DNA from: an uncultured Oscillospiraceae bacterium
Lineage (GTDB): Bacteria > Bacillota > Clostridia > Oscillospirales > Acutalibacteraceae
Reading direction: 5' to 3'
NCBI GenBank assembly: GCA_949297075.1
Contig: CASFRX010000051.1
Span: 1-64,000 of the forward strand
DNA length: 64,000 nt
In this document: positions 46,560-55,726 of the stretch, piece after piece
Layout: each line of letters opens with the position of its first letter
How positions within the stretch are numbered: position 1 is the stretch's first letter
Made by a program: the position numbers and the translations under genes
The notes under the pieces: generated by a model
What the model was told of the DNA's origin: nothing
What the model saw: only the letters and a program-made list of their open reading frames with translations
Databases searched by the model: none

Positions 46560-47000
46560 TTATTCGCAGACATTAACAAAAAATGACGCAGTAACGCCGT
46601 GGTTAAGCCTTGCGTTTGCGCTGAATGTTCCGAAATTCTTGATATCGTTTACATCAATCTTGCGTTTATCAAGCTCAACATTAAAATCAGCTTTAATCTG
46701 TGCCGCAATTTCCTTAGCGGTAACGGAACCGAAAAGCTTGCCGTTCTGACCTGCTTTTGCAACAATTTTAACTGTTTTTCCTTCGATTTTAGCAGCATCC
46801 GCCTTAGCGGCTGCCGTTTCGGTTTCAATGCGGTATTTTTCCGCCTGCTCCTTGTTTTTAAGCTCGCTCATTGCCTGTGCATTGGCTTCTGCTGCCAAAT
46901 TGCGGGGAAAAAGGAAATTTCTGGCATATCCGTCCGAAACGGTTACAAGTTCGCCTTTTTTTCCGAGCTGCTTAACATCCTGTTTAAGAACAACCTTCAT
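46560..47000 (-). CDS. rplI: 50S ribosomal protein L9
   Basis: 146 residues. Starts [19 protein letters not shown], contains [14 protein letters not shown], a long central helix ([20 protein letters not shown]) and the C-terminal domain with [17 protein letters not shown] after AAAGGTAGG. Upstream of dnaB with a 33-base gap. Confidence 0.98.
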   Translation of the reverse strand: MKVVLKQDVKQLGKKGELVTVSDGYARNFLFPRNLAAEANAQAMSELKNKEQAEKYRIETETAAAKADAAKIEGKTVKIVAKAGQNGKLFGSVTAKEIAAQIKADFNVELDKRKIDVNDIKNFGTFSANARLNHGVTASFFVNVCE

Positions 47001-47034
47001 CTTATGTTACCTACCTTTCAGCTTAAGTCTTATT

Positions 47035-47661
47035 TTATTTTGTGCCGAAAATTCTGTCGCCTGCGTCACCGAGACCGGGCACAATATAGCCATGGTCGTT
47101 GAGGTGATCGTCAAGAGCTGCTATGTAAATTTCCACATCGGGGTGAGCCTTAGTCAGAGCCTCTACACCCTCGGGAGCGGCAATAAGGCACATGAACTTA
47201 ATCTCTTTGGGACCTCTCTTTTTAATCTGAGTAATAGCGTCAATCGCAGAGCCGCCTGTAGCAAGCATGGGGTCAACAACGATAACCTCACGCTTGTCAA
47301 TATCAGCCGGAAGCTTGCAGTAATACTCAACAGGCTGAAGTGTTGCGGGGTCACGGTAAAGACCGATATGACCTATTCTTGCATTTGGAACAAGAGCCAC
47401 TACGCCGTCCACCATGCCGAGACCTGCACGGAGAATGGGAACGAAAGCAAGCTTTTTGCCTTCGATAACTTTTGTATGCGCTGTAGCTAAAGGAGTCTGA
47501 ACATCCTTATCTGTAAGAGGCAAATCTCTTGTTGCCTCGTAGCACATGAGCATCGCAATTTCGCTCACAAGCTCACGGAACTGCTTTGAGGTTGTATTAA
47601 CATCACGCAAAACAGAAATTTTGTGCTGAATAAGGGGGTGATCCATTACATGAACTGCCAT
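47035..47661 (-). CDS. upp: Uracil phosphoribosyltransferase
   Basis: 208 residues, converts uracil and PRPP to UMP. Family blocks [35 protein letters not shown] motif [16 protein letters not shown] and the uracil-binding C-terminus [19 protein letters not shown] with AAAGGAG upstream. 23 bases after rpiB in the same direction. Confidence 0.97.
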   Translation of the reverse strand: MAVHVMDHPLIQHKISVLRDVNTTSKQFRELVSEIAMLMCYEATRDLPLTDKDVQTPLATAHTKVIEGKKLAFVPILRAGLGMVDGVVALVPNARIGHIGLYRDPATLQPVEYYCKLPADIDKREVIVVDPMLATGGSAIDAITQIKKRGPKEIKFMCLIAAPEGVEALTKAHPDVEIYIAALDDHLNDHGYIVPGLGDAGDRIFGTK

Positions 47662-47684
47662 AATTTATACGCTCCTTTAAATTA

Positions 47685-48122
47685 TTATGAATTTTCAATA
47701 TCGTGTATCATATTAACTCTGCGGCTGTGTCTTCCGCCCTCGAACTTTGTTTCAAGGAAAGCATCAACCATCATGCAGGCAAGGCCGGGCCCGACAACAC
47801 GGCCGCCCATTGCAAGAATATTTGCATCATTATGAAGCCTTGTATAATAAGCGCTGAAATAATCGGAACAGCATGCGCAGCGAATGCCTTTAACCTTGTT
47901 TGCCGCTATTGAAATTCCTACACCTGTGCCGCAGCAAAGTATTCCGCGAATACATTCTCCGCTGATTATGGAAGCAGCAACCTGTTTTGCAATTATGGGA
48001 TAATCAACAGCTTCGCCTGTAAAGGTTCCGAAATCCTTATACTCTATACCTTTATCTTCAAGGTGCTTTTTTATGCTCTCTTTGAGCTCGTATCCGCCGT
48101 GGTCTGCGCCGATTGCTATCAT
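47685..48122 (-). CDS. rpiB: Ribose-5-phosphate isomerase B
   Basis: 145 residues, RpiB/LacA family. GADHGGYELKE at the N-terminus, DYPIIAKQVA, active-site CGTGVGISIAANKVKGIRCA (base Cys of the C-type) and ANILAMGGRVVG. Interconverts ribose- and ribulose-5-phosphate. ATG overlaps the tsaB stop (ATGA). Confidence 0.96.
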   Translation of the reverse strand: MIAIGADHGGYELKESIKKHLEDKGIEYKDFGTFTGEAVDYPIIAKQVAASIISGECIRGILCCGTGVGISIAANKVKGIRCACCSDYFSAYYTRLHNDANILAMGGRVVGPGLACMMVDAFLETKFEGGRHSRRVNMIHDIENS

Positions 48123-48823
48123 TGTTCTGCTCTCCTTTTCTTTAGTTCCCTCTCTGCCTGAGGCACTCTCAGATAAACCGGAAGCAAAGCTTCAGGCGGC
48201 ATTAACTCGCCTGCGCCGTTTTGAGCCGCAAGAGCAACGCCCGATGCACGCTGAAAGCGGGAAAGAGGCGGAGCAAGGGAAATATTATTGTAAACAGTTT
48301 TCAAATAATTATAACACAGCTCTGCGCCGTCGCCAAGTAAAATTACATCTTTTTTTATGTCTTTCTTAATTTTTTCTATAATTTCGGGCAATTCCGACAG
48401 CATAACTGCCATATCTTCGCACAGACGAACTATTTTTTCGCCGCAATCGAACAGAGCCATATACACCTGAGAACACCGTGCGTCCATAACACAGCAAGCT
48501 ATGCAGCTGCCGCCGAGGAAATTATAAGCCATGCCCTCTAAAGTGGAAACGGCACAACATTCTTTGCCTGAAAAGGTTAAACCCTTTACAGCTGCAATGC
48601 CTATACGGATACCCGTAAACGAGCCCGGACCTTTTGCAACGGCTATGGCATCCATATCGTCAAGATTTAATTTTGCCGTTTCAAGGCAGGAACTAACCAT
48701 AGGCAAAAGAGTTTGGGAATGAGTAAGACCTGTGCTGACATAAACCTCGCTAACTATTTTTCCGTCTTCCGTTACGGCAACGCTTGCGCTTGTTGCAGAG
48801 CTTTCAACAGCTAATATTTTCAA
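48119..48823 (-). CDS. tsaB: tRNA t6A biosynthesis protein TsaB
   Basis: About 234 residues, inactive ASKHA-fold partner of TsaD in making threonylcarbamoyl-adenosine at tRNA position 37. Starts KILAVESSATSASVAV; contains HSQTLLPMV and KGPGSFTGIRIG, typical of TsaB. TTG at 48823, nine bases after AGGGGG, yields the canonical N-terminus; ATG at 48832 is in frame but touches the ribosome binding site. Overlaps tsaE by 20 bases. Confidence 0.94.
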   Translation of the reverse strand: MKILAVESSATSASVAVTEDGKIVSEVYVSTGLTHSQTLLPMVSSCLETAKLNLDDMDAIAVAKGPGSFTGIRIGIAAVKGLTFSGKECCAVSTLEGMAYNFLGGSCIACCVMDARCSQVYMALFDCGEKIVRLCEDMAVMLSELPEIIEKIKKDIKKDVILLGDGAELCYNYLKTVYNNISLAPPLSRFQRASGVALAAQNGAGELMPPEALLPVYLRVPQAERELKKRRAEQ

Positions 48824-49250
48824 GTCTTTCATCCCCCTCTATTTCAAAAATTCTATCCGTCTCGTTTTCACCCTTTGATATGTTGACAAAAAACGAATTT
48901 TCGGGCAAAACATTTTCTATATTCTCGCTCCATTCGATTGCCAAAACCGCATCGTCTTCCAAATACTCAAAGAAGCCTGTGGTGCAAAGGTCGTCCCAAC
49001 CGTCAATACGGTACATATCGAAATGGCAGAGCATGGGCGAGCCCTGATAAACATTGACTATGGCAAAGGTGGGACTGCTGACATGAGCGGAAAGCCCCAA
49101 GCCCTCTGCAAGCCCCCGTGTGAAAGCAGTTTTGCCCATGCCCAGACCGCCGAAAAACGCAACAACATCACCCCGATGCAAAACCGCACCGAGATTTTTA
49201 CCTAAAGCATGTGTTTGTGACGGATTTTTACTTAAAAATACCTTTTTCAT
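48804..49250 (-). CDS. tsaE: tRNA t6A biosynthesis ATPase TsaE
   Basis: 148 residues, the ATPase that resets the TsaB-TsaD complex. Walker A in FGGLGMGKTAFTRGLAEGLG, SSPTFAIVNVY, and FDMYRIDGWDDL, followed by AIEWSENIE. ATG after AGAGGTAG. First gene of the tsaE-tsaB-rpiB-upp run. Confidence 0.96.
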   Translation of the reverse strand: MKKVFLSKNPSQTHALGKNLGAVLHRGDVVAFFGGLGMGKTAFTRGLAEGLGLSAHVSSPTFAIVNVYQGSPMLCHFDMYRIDGWDDLCTTGFFEYLEDDAVLAIEWSENIENVLPENSFFVNISKGENETDRIFEIEGDERLENISC

Positions 49251-49310
49251 CTAAAACTACCTCTGTTTTGAAGAGTATACCATAAAAATCAAAAGATATA
49301 AAGTATTTAC

Positions 49311-49339
49311 TTGTATTTTTTTTTGCGCTGTAATATAAT
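49311..49339 (+). promoter_or_regulatory. Promoter of rodA
   Basis: TTGTAT, 17-bp spacer, TATAAT. The divergent tsaE promoter is weaker (TATACT with a poor -35). Confidence 0.7.
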
Positions 49340-49393
49340 ATAAACAATATTTTTGCAGTGCTTAAATTATTGTTTACTTTGCGAGGTGAAGCT

Positions 49394-50566
49394 GTGAACT
49401 CAATTAAAAATTTTCTGAAAGAAACCGATATATATTTGACTGTACTGTGCCTAATTGCTTCGATTTCTGGTGTTATTGCTGTTTACAGTGCGACTATCTG
49501 CGACCTTGACCCCGGTGAGAAAATATCCCGTGACACAATAGTTATGATAGCGGCAGTTGCTCTCGGCTTCATATGCTGTATGATTATAAGCATCATAGAT
49601 TACGAATTAGTGCTGAAGCTCTGGCCCGTTGTTGCGGTTGTTGCCGTTGCGCTGATGTTAGCCCTGTTTATTTGGGGCACAGGCCCCAAAGAGAGAAGCG
49701 ATGTTAAGACATGGCTTCCCTTTTCAATCGGCGGCTTCAGCATATACTTTCAGCCGTCGGAGCTTTTGAAAATCGCTTTTATTATCACATTCTCAGTTCA
49801 CATTGAGCTTGTGAGCGATAAAATCGACAAAATTCTTCATGTTATCCTGCTCTGCGTTCACGGCGCAATCCCAACTCTGCTCGTTGTTGTAACCGGCGAC
49901 ATGGGCTCAGCTCTTGTTTTCATTATGATTTTTGCGGTTATGCTGTTCATGGCCGGTGTAAAGCTCAGGTACTTTGCAATCGCAATAGCAACTGTTGTAG
50001 CTGCTCTTCCCCTTGTATGGGTCAAAGTTTTCAGCGATATTCAGCGAAACCGCTTTTTGGCTCTGTTTTATCCCGAATCCTACTCGGATATTATCTACCA
50101 ACAGCTGCAGGCAAAAAATGCAATCGGCTCAGGTCAGCTGACGGGACAAGGCTTATTCAAAGGCCCTTACACCCAAAACAATGTTGTTCCCGAAGCACAG
50201 AACGATATGATTCTCAGCGTGTTCGGCGAGGAGCTTGGCTTTTTAGGCTGCCTTGCGGTTATGGTGCTGTTCATGCTCCTGGTTTTCAGAATAATTAAGG
50301 TTGCGCAGATGGCAAACGACGCCCCCGGCAAAATGATGTGCATAGGCGTTGCCGCAATGATAGGCTCTCAGGTTGTTGTCAATGTCGGTATGTGCCTGAT
50401 GCTGTTACCCTGTATCGGTATCACCCTCCCGTTTATGAGTGCCGGCGGTTCATCAAACCTTTGCATTTACCTTGCAATGGGCATGGTGTTCAGCGTCTAC
50501 CGCTACAACAAAGAGAGTGCGCCTGTTAATTTCAGAGTTATGAATGTCCGAACACCGTATATCTAA
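49394..50566 (+). CDS. rodA: Rod-shape SEDS glycosyltransferase (RodA/FtsW)
   Basis: 390 residues, about ten membrane helices. Peptidoglycan polymerase of the SEDS family. ISGVIAVYSATI, SIYFQPSELLKIAFIITFS, VVTGDMGSALVFIMIFAVMLF (with the catalytic-region Asp), NDMILSVFGEELGFLG and LPFMSAGGSSNL are family blocks. GTG at 49394, six bases after GAGGTGA, gives the right N-terminus; the frame extends 12 codons upstream through that site. No partner penicillin-binding protein nearby. Confidence 0.93.
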   Translation: MNSIKNFLKETDIYLTVLCLIASISGVIAVYSATICDLDPGEKISRDTIVMIAAVALGFICCMIISIIDYELVLKLWPVVAVVAVALMLALFIWGTGPKERSDVKTWLPFSIGGFSIYFQPSELLKIAFIITFSVHIELVSDKIDKILHVILLCVHGAIPTLLVVVTGDMGSALVFIMIFAVMLFMAGVKLRYFAIAIATVVAALPLVWVKVFSDIQRNRFLALFYPESYSDIIYQQLQAKNAIGSGQLTGQGLFKGPYTQNNVVPEAQNDMILSVFGEELGFLGCLAVMVLFMLLVFRIIKVAQMANDAPGKMMCIGVAAMIGSQVVVNVGMCLMLLPCIGITLPFMSAGGSSNLCIYLAMGMVFSVYRYNKESAPVNFRVMNVRTPYI

Positions 50567-50579
50567 ACCCACACCATAA

Positions 50580-50622
50580 AAAGTGTCATTCTCCCAAAGC
50601 ATGAAGAATGACACTTTATTTT
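50580..50622. terminator. Terminator between rodA and dinB
   Basis: AAAGTGTCATTCT (50580-50592) pairs perfectly with AGAATGACACTTT (50605-50617), followed by ATTTTTATT; serves rodA and, on the other strand, dinB. Confidence 0.85.
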
Positions 50623-50631
50623 TATTAGATC

Positions 50632-51858
50632 TTAACTGACTATTTTACCGAAAGATGAATACATGCCTAAAGCTTCGCCCTCTAACTGTCGGCAGCGTAT
50701 GACGGATTCTCTGCCGAAACGGGAACGGATATTTTCGATTTCCGTTTCTATTTTTTCCAGCCTTTCAAGCCTTTCGTAATCCTGTCCTAAACTCAGCTGT
50801 ATACACTCATTCTCCGAAGTAAGCTCGCAGGCTCTTATTCCGATTGAGCGCAAAGGCGCATTATCGAGCCACACTTCTTTTATAAGCTCTGCCCCTGTTT
50901 TAAAGAGCAATTCCGTCAGGCGTATGGGCTCGGATAATTTGCGCTGATGCTCGGTTATATTCAGGTTAGTATCCCTTATATGCACCTGCACAACGCCTGC
51001 AAGGGCATGATTCTCACGCAGAGAATGGGAAACACGGTCGCAAAGCTTCAAAAGAACCAAAAGCATATCGTTTTGGGTGCATAAATTACGGGGAGGAGTT
51101 GTGCTTCTGCCTATGCTTTTAGGCGGCGGCGCAAACTGAGAGCTGATAACAGGCGAATTATCAAGCCCTGAGGCAAACCGCCAAAGGGTTTCGCCGCCCT
51201 TTCCCAGCACCATACGCAAGGTTTCGGGCTTAGTTGCAGCTATATCCCCTATGGTCATAAGCCCAAGCCGCCTCAGGCTCTGCTTTGTAGCTCTCCCAAC
51301 CCCCAACATTTCGCCTGCATCCAGGGGCCAGACTATCTCCCTGAAATGCTCTTTATCAATTACGGTTACGGCGTCCGGCTTTTTATAATCACTGCCAAGC
51401 TTTGCAAAAATCTTATTGAAGCTCACTCCCACGGAAACGGTCAGACCTGTTTCTTTTTTTACATTCTCCCGTATTTCGTTTGCCATTTTTTCTCCGCTGC
51501 CGAAAAGCATGGTGCTACCTGTTACATCGAGCCAACATTCATCAATTCCGAAAGGCTCAATAACATCCGTATACTTCTCATAAATTTCTCGGACTATGTT
51601 TGAATAGTAATTATATTTTTCATAGTGAGGCGGCAGCAACACAAGGTCGGGACATTTTTGCTTAGCCTGCCAAACGGCTTCCGCTGTCTTTACACCGAAC
51701 TTTTTTGCCGCTTCGTTTTTAGCGAGAATTATACCGTGGCGCTTTTCCACACTGCCTGCAACTGCAACAGGCTTGCCTTTTAAATCCTCCCGTCCCAAGC
51801 ACTCTACCGAAGCAAAAAAATTATTCAAATCGCAATGGAGTATTAGCCGTTGTGCCAT
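50632..51858 (-). CDS. dinB: DNA polymerase IV (Y family)
   Basis: 408 residues, error-prone translesion polymerase. LHCDLNNFFASVECL (metal Asp), SIDECWLD-type motif as GIDECWLDVTGS, SVGVSFNKIFAKLGSDYKKPD and the little-finger domain from PKSIGRSTTPPRNL. ATG at 51858 with GGTGA upstream. Its promoter carries a LexA/DinR operator, so expression is expected as part of the SOS response. Confidence 0.95.
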   Translation of the reverse strand: MAQRLILHCDLNNFFASVECLGREDLKGKPVAVAGSVEKRHGIILAKNEAAKKFGVKTAEAVWQAKQKCPDLVLLPPHYEKYNYYSNIVREIYEKYTDVIEPFGIDECWLDVTGSTMLFGSGEKMANEIRENVKKETGLTVSVGVSFNKIFAKLGSDYKKPDAVTVIDKEHFREIVWPLDAGEMLGVGRATKQSLRRLGLMTIGDIAATKPETLRMVLGKGGETLWRFASGLDNSPVISSQFAPPPKSIGRSTTPPRNLCTQNDMLLVLLKLCDRVSHSLRENHALAGVVQVHIRDTNLNITEHQRKLSEPIRLTELLFKTGAELIKEVWLDNAPLRSIGIRACELTSENECIQLSLGQDYERLERLEKIETEIENIRSRFGRESVIRCRQLEGEALGMYSSFGKIVS

Positions 51859-51883
51859 AGTATTCACCGCCTTTTGTCTCTAC

Positions 51884-51897
51884 CGAACATTTGTTCG
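51884..51897 (-). promoter_or_regulatory. LexA (SOS) box upstream of dinB
   Basis: CGAACATTTGTTCG matches the Gram-positive DinR/LexA consensus CGAAC-N4-GTTCG exactly and sits just downstream of the -10. Confidence 0.88.
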
Positions 51898-51903
51898 TTT
51901 ATG

Positions 51904-51932
51904 ATAATACCACAATTTATTAAGCTTGTAAA
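51904..51932 (-). promoter_or_regulatory. Promoter of dinB
   Basis: Minus-strand TTTACA, 17-bp spacer, TATTAT; the LexA box begins seven bases after the -10, where it would block the polymerase. Confidence 0.8.
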
Positions 51933-51959
51933 GAGGCAATAAAAGAAAAATTGTGCCAT

Positions 51960-51988
51960 TTGACTTTTTTTACGCCTTATTATATAAT
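51960..51988 (+). promoter_or_regulatory. Promoter of the glycosyltransferase pair
   Basis: TTGACT, 17-bp spacer, TATAAT. Confidence 0.8.
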
Positions 51989-52029
51989 TTAAAGGAATCA
52001 AAAAGTGTCAAAAAAAGAGAGATGGGACA

Positions 52030-53067
52030 ATGTACAAGGTTGGCATTTGCGGCCATTTTGGCTTCGGCAAAGAGCTTGTCAACGGCCAGACAGACAAAAC
52101 CAACGCAGTTTACAATGCGCTTGAAAAAGCCCTTGGCGGTGAACAGATTAAAACTCTCGACACCTGCGGATGGCAAAAGAACCCTGCCAAAATGTTTTTA
52201 GGCTGCCGAAAGCTGCTCAAAGACTGCGAAAATGTGATAATGATGCCCTCCCGCGGCGGATTTAAGATTTTCCCTGCTGTTTTTGAAGCTTTGAACGCAG
52301 GGCTTAACAGACGGCTGCACTATGTTGTTGTAGGCGGATGGCTTGCGGACAGGCTTCAAGAAAACCCAAAGCTTATTCCGCCGATTAAAAGGCTTGACCG
52401 AGTTTTTGTTGAGCTTGAGCCAATGCGTGAGGCTTTAATAAAATTAGGCGTTGAAAATGCGGTTTATATGCCTAATTTCAGGGAAACAAATGCTCTTAAT
52501 CCCGATGAACTTGTTTACGGTAATGAGCCATATAGGCTCTGCACATTCTCCCGTATTATGCAGGACAAAGGCATTGAAGAAGCCATTGAAGCAGTACGCA
52601 ATGCCAACAAATACTTTGGTCGAACGGTTTACAGCCTTGATATTTACGGCAAAATTGAGCCTGAATACCAAGAAAAATTCGAGAAATTATGTAAAGGTTT
52701 TGAGCCTTACATCAGCTACAAAGGATTTATAAACACAAATAACAGCACAGATGAGCTCAAAAGCTGTTTTGCTCTGCTTTTTCCCACAGTTTGCGAGGGT
52801 GAAGGCTTTGCAGGAACAATAGTTGACGCTTTTGCGGCAGGCATACCCGTAATTGCAACAGATTGGCACTACAACGATTATATAATCTGCAACGGTATTG
52901 ACGGAATTGTTTACGACCCCGAAAGAAAAGAACTGCTGACCGAAATTTTAATTAAGTCAGCCGAAAATCCCCATATGCTGAACAAAATGAAGCCTGCCTG
53001 CCTTGAGAGAGCGGCACATTTTGAAGCAGACACTGCTGTAAAAACTTTACTAAATGAATTGCGGTGA
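52030..53067 (+). CDS. Glycosyltransferase, family 4-like
   Basis: 345 residues, GT-B fold. N-terminal FGFGKELVNGQTDKTNAVY loop, then FSRIMQDKGIEEAIEAVRNA, SLDIYGKIEPEYQEKF and the sugar-nucleotide site LLFPTVCEGEGFAGTIVDAFAAG. Transfers a sugar from a nucleotide donor to a surface polymer or lipid; acceptor unknown. ATG with AGAGATGGG upstream. Four bases before the ATG of a second glycosyltransferase, so the pair works in one pathway. Confidence 0.88.
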   Translation: MYKVGICGHFGFGKELVNGQTDKTNAVYNALEKALGGEQIKTLDTCGWQKNPAKMFLGCRKLLKDCENVIMMPSRGGFKIFPAVFEALNAGLNRRLHYVVVGGWLADRLQENPKLIPPIKRLDRVFVELEPMREALIKLGVENAVYMPNFRETNALNPDELVYGNEPYRLCTFSRIMQDKGIEEAIEAVRNANKYFGRTVYSLDIYGKIEPEYQEKFEKLCKGFEPYISYKGFINTNNSTDELKSCFALLFPTVCEGEGFAGTIVDAFAAGIPVIATDWHYNDYIICNGIDGIVYDPERKELLTEILIKSAENPHMLNKMKPACLERAAHFEADTAVKTLLNELR

Positions 53068-53071
53068 AAAA

Positions 53072-54205
53072 ATGAACACTAAGAGGTTGCTTTGCTGCAT
53101 GAGCAGCATGAACGCAGGCGGCGCAGAAACATTCCTTATGAAGCAATACCGCCTTATAGACAGAGAAAAATATCAGCTTGATTTCTGCGTAAATGTGCAG
53201 GAGCGAGGCTTTTATGACGATGAAATTGAAGCCTTAGGCGGCAAAATATACCGCATCGCCCCAAAATCGCAGAATTTCAAAAAGTCTCTTAAGGATCTTG
53301 AAAATATAGTGAAAGAAAACGGATATGAAAATGTGCTGGTTTCTTCGGTTAAGCCGGGCACAGCCTTAGAACTGCTCGCTGCAAAAAGAGGTGGCGCAAA
53401 AAGGCTGATTTATCGCTCAAGCAACTCAAGCGTTGACGGCGGCTTCAAGCAAAAGCTTCTTCACCACACAGTCGGCAGACTTGCGCACACCGTGCCTACT
53501 GTTAAAATCGCTCCCAGCGTTTTAGCCGCTGAATACTGCTTCGGAAAAGGCTGTGTAGCAAAGGGTAAAGCAAATATACTTTACAACGGCATTGATACAT
53601 CATTTTACCGCTACAGTGATGAAAAAAGACAAAATACAAGAGCCGAATTAGGTTTAAGCGATGATGAATTTGCCGTTATACACATCGGCAGGTTTGCAAA
53701 ATCCAAAAACCACGGCTTTTTGCTTGAAATTTTTGCAGAAATCATTAAGCGAAACCCCAAAGCCAAATTATTTTTAATCGGTGCCGGAGAGCTTGAAGCA
53801 GAGATAAGAAAAAAAGCCGCAGAGCTTTCACTCAGCGATAAAATATTTTTTTTAGGGATACGAAAAGATGTGCCCAATCTGCTTGCGGCAGGCGATGTTT
53901 TTATTTTTCCATCGTTTTACGAGGGAATGCCCAACACCGTTATTGAAGCGCAGGCTCTTTCCCTTCATTGCGTTATTTCCGACACAATCACCCCCGATAC
54001 GGATATAACGGGCTTAGTTGAATATCTGCCCCTCGGCAACCCTAAGCAATGGGCAGACGCCGCACTCAAATATGCAGACGGATACCTGCGGCAGGATATG
54101 TCGGAAATCTACAAAGCCAAAAAGTATGATACCGAAAGCACCGCAGAGGAATTTATAAAATACTGCTTTGGAGAAAGCAAAGAAAAAGTGTTATCCGCAG
54201 TCTGA
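53072..54205 (+). CDS. Glycosyltransferase, family 4-like
   Basis: 377 residues, GT-B fold. MSSMNAGGAETFLMKQYRLI at the start (donor loop GGAET), HIGRFAKSKNHGFLLEIF, LFLIGAGELEAEI and IFPSFYEGMPNTVIEAQALS with the E-x7-E pattern typical of GT4. ATG at 53072; the frame begins inside the preceding gene, whose end supplies GCGGTGA as ribosome binding site. The pair is followed by a terminator. Confidence 0.9.
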   Translation: MNTKRLLCCMSSMNAGGAETFLMKQYRLIDREKYQLDFCVNVQERGFYDDEIEALGGKIYRIAPKSQNFKKSLKDLENIVKENGYENVLVSSVKPGTALELLAAKRGGAKRLIYRSSNSSVDGGFKQKLLHHTVGRLAHTVPTVKIAPSVLAAEYCFGKGCVAKGKANILYNGIDTSFYRYSDEKRQNTRAELGLSDDEFAVIHIGRFAKSKNHGFLLEIFAEIIKRNPKAKLFLIGAGELEAEIRKKAAELSLSDKIFFLGIRKDVPNLLAAGDVFIFPSFYEGMPNTVIEAQALSLHCVISDTITPDTDITGLVEYLPLGNPKQWADAALKYADGYLRQDMSEIYKAKKYDTESTAEEFIKYCFGESKEKVLSAV

Positions 54206-54224
54206 TATGGATAGCACTTTTTCG
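54183..54224. terminator. Bidirectional terminator between glycosyltransferases and sigF
   Basis: AAAAAGTGTTATCC (54183-54196) pairs with GGATAGCACTTTTT (54209-54222) with one wobble. The stop codon of the glycosyltransferase lies in its loop. Confidence 0.8.
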
Positions 54225-54226
54225 CT

Positions 54227-54895
54227 TTATATCAAGCTTTTCCTTAAGCTTGCCAGTATTGCTTTTTCACGGCGTGAAACCTGCACCTGAGACATACCTA
54301 AAATTTTGGCAGTTTTGCTCTGTGTAAAGCCGCTGAAATACCTGAGTTCTATAAGCTTTCGGTCTTCTTCGGACAGAGTCCGCATAACCTGATGCAAGGC
54401 CAATTTATCGGCTATTTCCGTTTCCTCTGACTCAACAGGTATATCAAACTGAGCTGAACCGCTGCACTCCTCCGTTACAGTCAGAGAAACCGGAGGCATA
54501 GCGGCATTTAAAATATGCGCCGTTTCCTGAACATCAAGCCCCATAGCCGTTGCCAGCTCCTCGATTGTGGGCTCACGGTCGTTTAGCTTGACCAATTTTT
54601 CACGCTCGGCAAGAGCAACTCTCGATTTTTCCTTTAACATTCTGCTGACCTTAACTGTGCCGCCATCCCTGAAAACTCGCCTGATTTCTCCCAAAATTAC
54701 AGGAACGGCATAGGTTGAAAAAGCGAAGCCGCGCTCAGGCTCATAGCCGTCAGCCGCTTTGACCAAACCCACACAACCTGCCTGAAATAAATCATCATAT
54801 TCAACGCCCTTACCTCTGAACTTTCCGGCGCAGGCATGAACCAAACCCATATTTTCCGTTATAAGCTTTTCCCGTTCATCGGTTTTAGCAGTCAA
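54227..54895 (-). CDS. sigF: Forespore sigma factor SigF
   Basis: 222 residues. Regions 2 to 4 of sigma-70 type: NMGLVHACAGKF, EYDDLFQAGCVGLVKAADGY, FSTYAVPVILGEIRRVFRD, and region 4 IELRYFSGFTQSKTAKILGMSQVQVSRREK. Directs early forespore genes after asymmetric division. TTG at 54895, eight to nine bases after AAAGGG, overlapping the end of spoIIAB by 11 bases. Last gene of the spoIIA operon. Confidence 0.96.
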   Translation of the reverse strand: MTAKTDEREKLITENMGLVHACAGKFRGKGVEYDDLFQAGCVGLVKAADGYEPERGFAFSTYAVPVILGEIRRVFRDGGTVKVSRMLKEKSRVALAEREKLVKLNDREPTIEELATAMGLDVQETAHILNAAMPPVSLTVTEECSGSAQFDIPVESEETEIADKLALHQVMRTLSEEDRKLIELRYFSGFTQSKTAKILGMSQVQVSRREKAILASLRKSLI

Positions 54896-55325
54896 AATCT
54901 TTGCCCTTTATGCGTTTATTAAGTGTCACCGTAGTGCCTTTGCCAAGGGTTGAGCGCACGGTAACTTTATCGCAAAAGCTCTCCATGACCGCAAAACCAA
55001 GCCCTGCTCTTTCACCGCCAAGGCTTGAATAAAGCGGTTCCATCGCTTTTTTAACATCGGCAATTCCGCAGCCTTTATCTCGGATTTTAATCCGCACAAG
55101 GCCGCCCTCATATATGCCTGCCCATATGTAGATATTGCCCACCCCCTCGGAATAGGCATGAACAATACAGTTTGTAACAGCCTCGCTGACTGCTGTTTTA
55201 ATATCGCACAGCTCTTCCACCGTAGGGTCAAGCTGAGCGGCAAAGCCCGAGGTCACAAGCCGTGCAAAGCCCTCGTTCGCCGAACGGCTGTCCATAGTCA
55301 TGGTAAACTTATTTAAGACTTTCAT
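54885..55325 (-). CDS. spoIIAB: Anti-sigma-F factor SpoIIAB
   Basis: 146 residues, serine kinase of the GHKL fold that binds SigF and phosphorylates SpoIIAA. N box EAVTNCIVHAY, G1 DKGCGI, G2 GERAGLGFAVM, all intact. N-terminus FTMTMDSRSANEGFAR is typical. ATG overlaps the spoIIAA stop (ATGA). Confidence 0.96.
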   Translation of the reverse strand: MKVLNKFTMTMDSRSANEGFARLVTSGFAAQLDPTVEELCDIKTAVSEAVTNCIVHAYSEGVGNIYIWAGIYEGGLVRIKIRDKGCGIADVKKAMEPLYSSLGGERAGLGFAVMESFCDKVTVRSTLGKGTTVTLNKRIKGKDFDC

Positions 55326-55642
55326 TTTTTTGCCCCCGTCATCTGTATTTTTGCAATTTTTTCCAGACCTGACATTTTCATTATTTTATAACACCACGCA
55401 GATAAATTAACAACTTCAAGCCTGCCGCCGTGGGCGCTGACATTGCGATAACGGCCCATTACAAGACCTACGCCGGAGCTATCCATAAAAGTTACTCCGC
55501 TGAAATCCAGCACAAGAAGCTGTGGCAGCAGCTTGTCCGTTTCTTCATCAATTTCTTTTCTTATTCCTGCGGCTGTGTGGTGGTCAATTTCTCCCCTGAG
55601 AAAAACCGTCATACACTTGCCGTAGGTTGATATTTCAACCAT
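55322..55642 (-). CDS. spoIIAA: Anti-sigma-F antagonist SpoIIAA
   Basis: 106 residues, STAS domain. The phosphorylated serine is Ser56 in FMDSSGVGLVMGRY. When dephosphorylated it displaces SigF from SpoIIAB. ATG at 55642 matches the family N-terminus (VEISTYGKCMTVFLRGEID); AAGGAGG lies 11 bases upstream. Only 32 bases separate this ATG from the terminator hairpin of folC, and no sigma-H promoter was found there. Confidence 0.95.
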   Translation of the reverse strand: MVEISTYGKCMTVFLRGEIDHHTAAGIRKEIDEETDKLLPQLLVLDFSGVTFMDSSGVGLVMGRYRNVSAHGGRLEVVNLSAWCYKIMKMSGLEKIAKIQMTGAKK

Positions 55643-55667
55643 GCTTTCAGTATCCTCCTTTGTGATA

Positions 55668-55706
55668 AAAAACAAAAACCTCTGTCCTGTTTAGGATAGA
55701 GGTTTT
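55668..55706 (-). terminator. Hairpin between folC and spoIIAA
   Basis: AAAACCTCTGTCCT (55675-55688) pairs with AGGATAGAGGTTTT (55693-55706), one mismatch; minus-strand tail TTTTTGTTTTTT. Terminates folC, or acts as an attenuator in front of the spoIIA operon. Confidence 0.82.
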
Positions 55707-55726
55707 TTGATAAAAACTATGTCATT

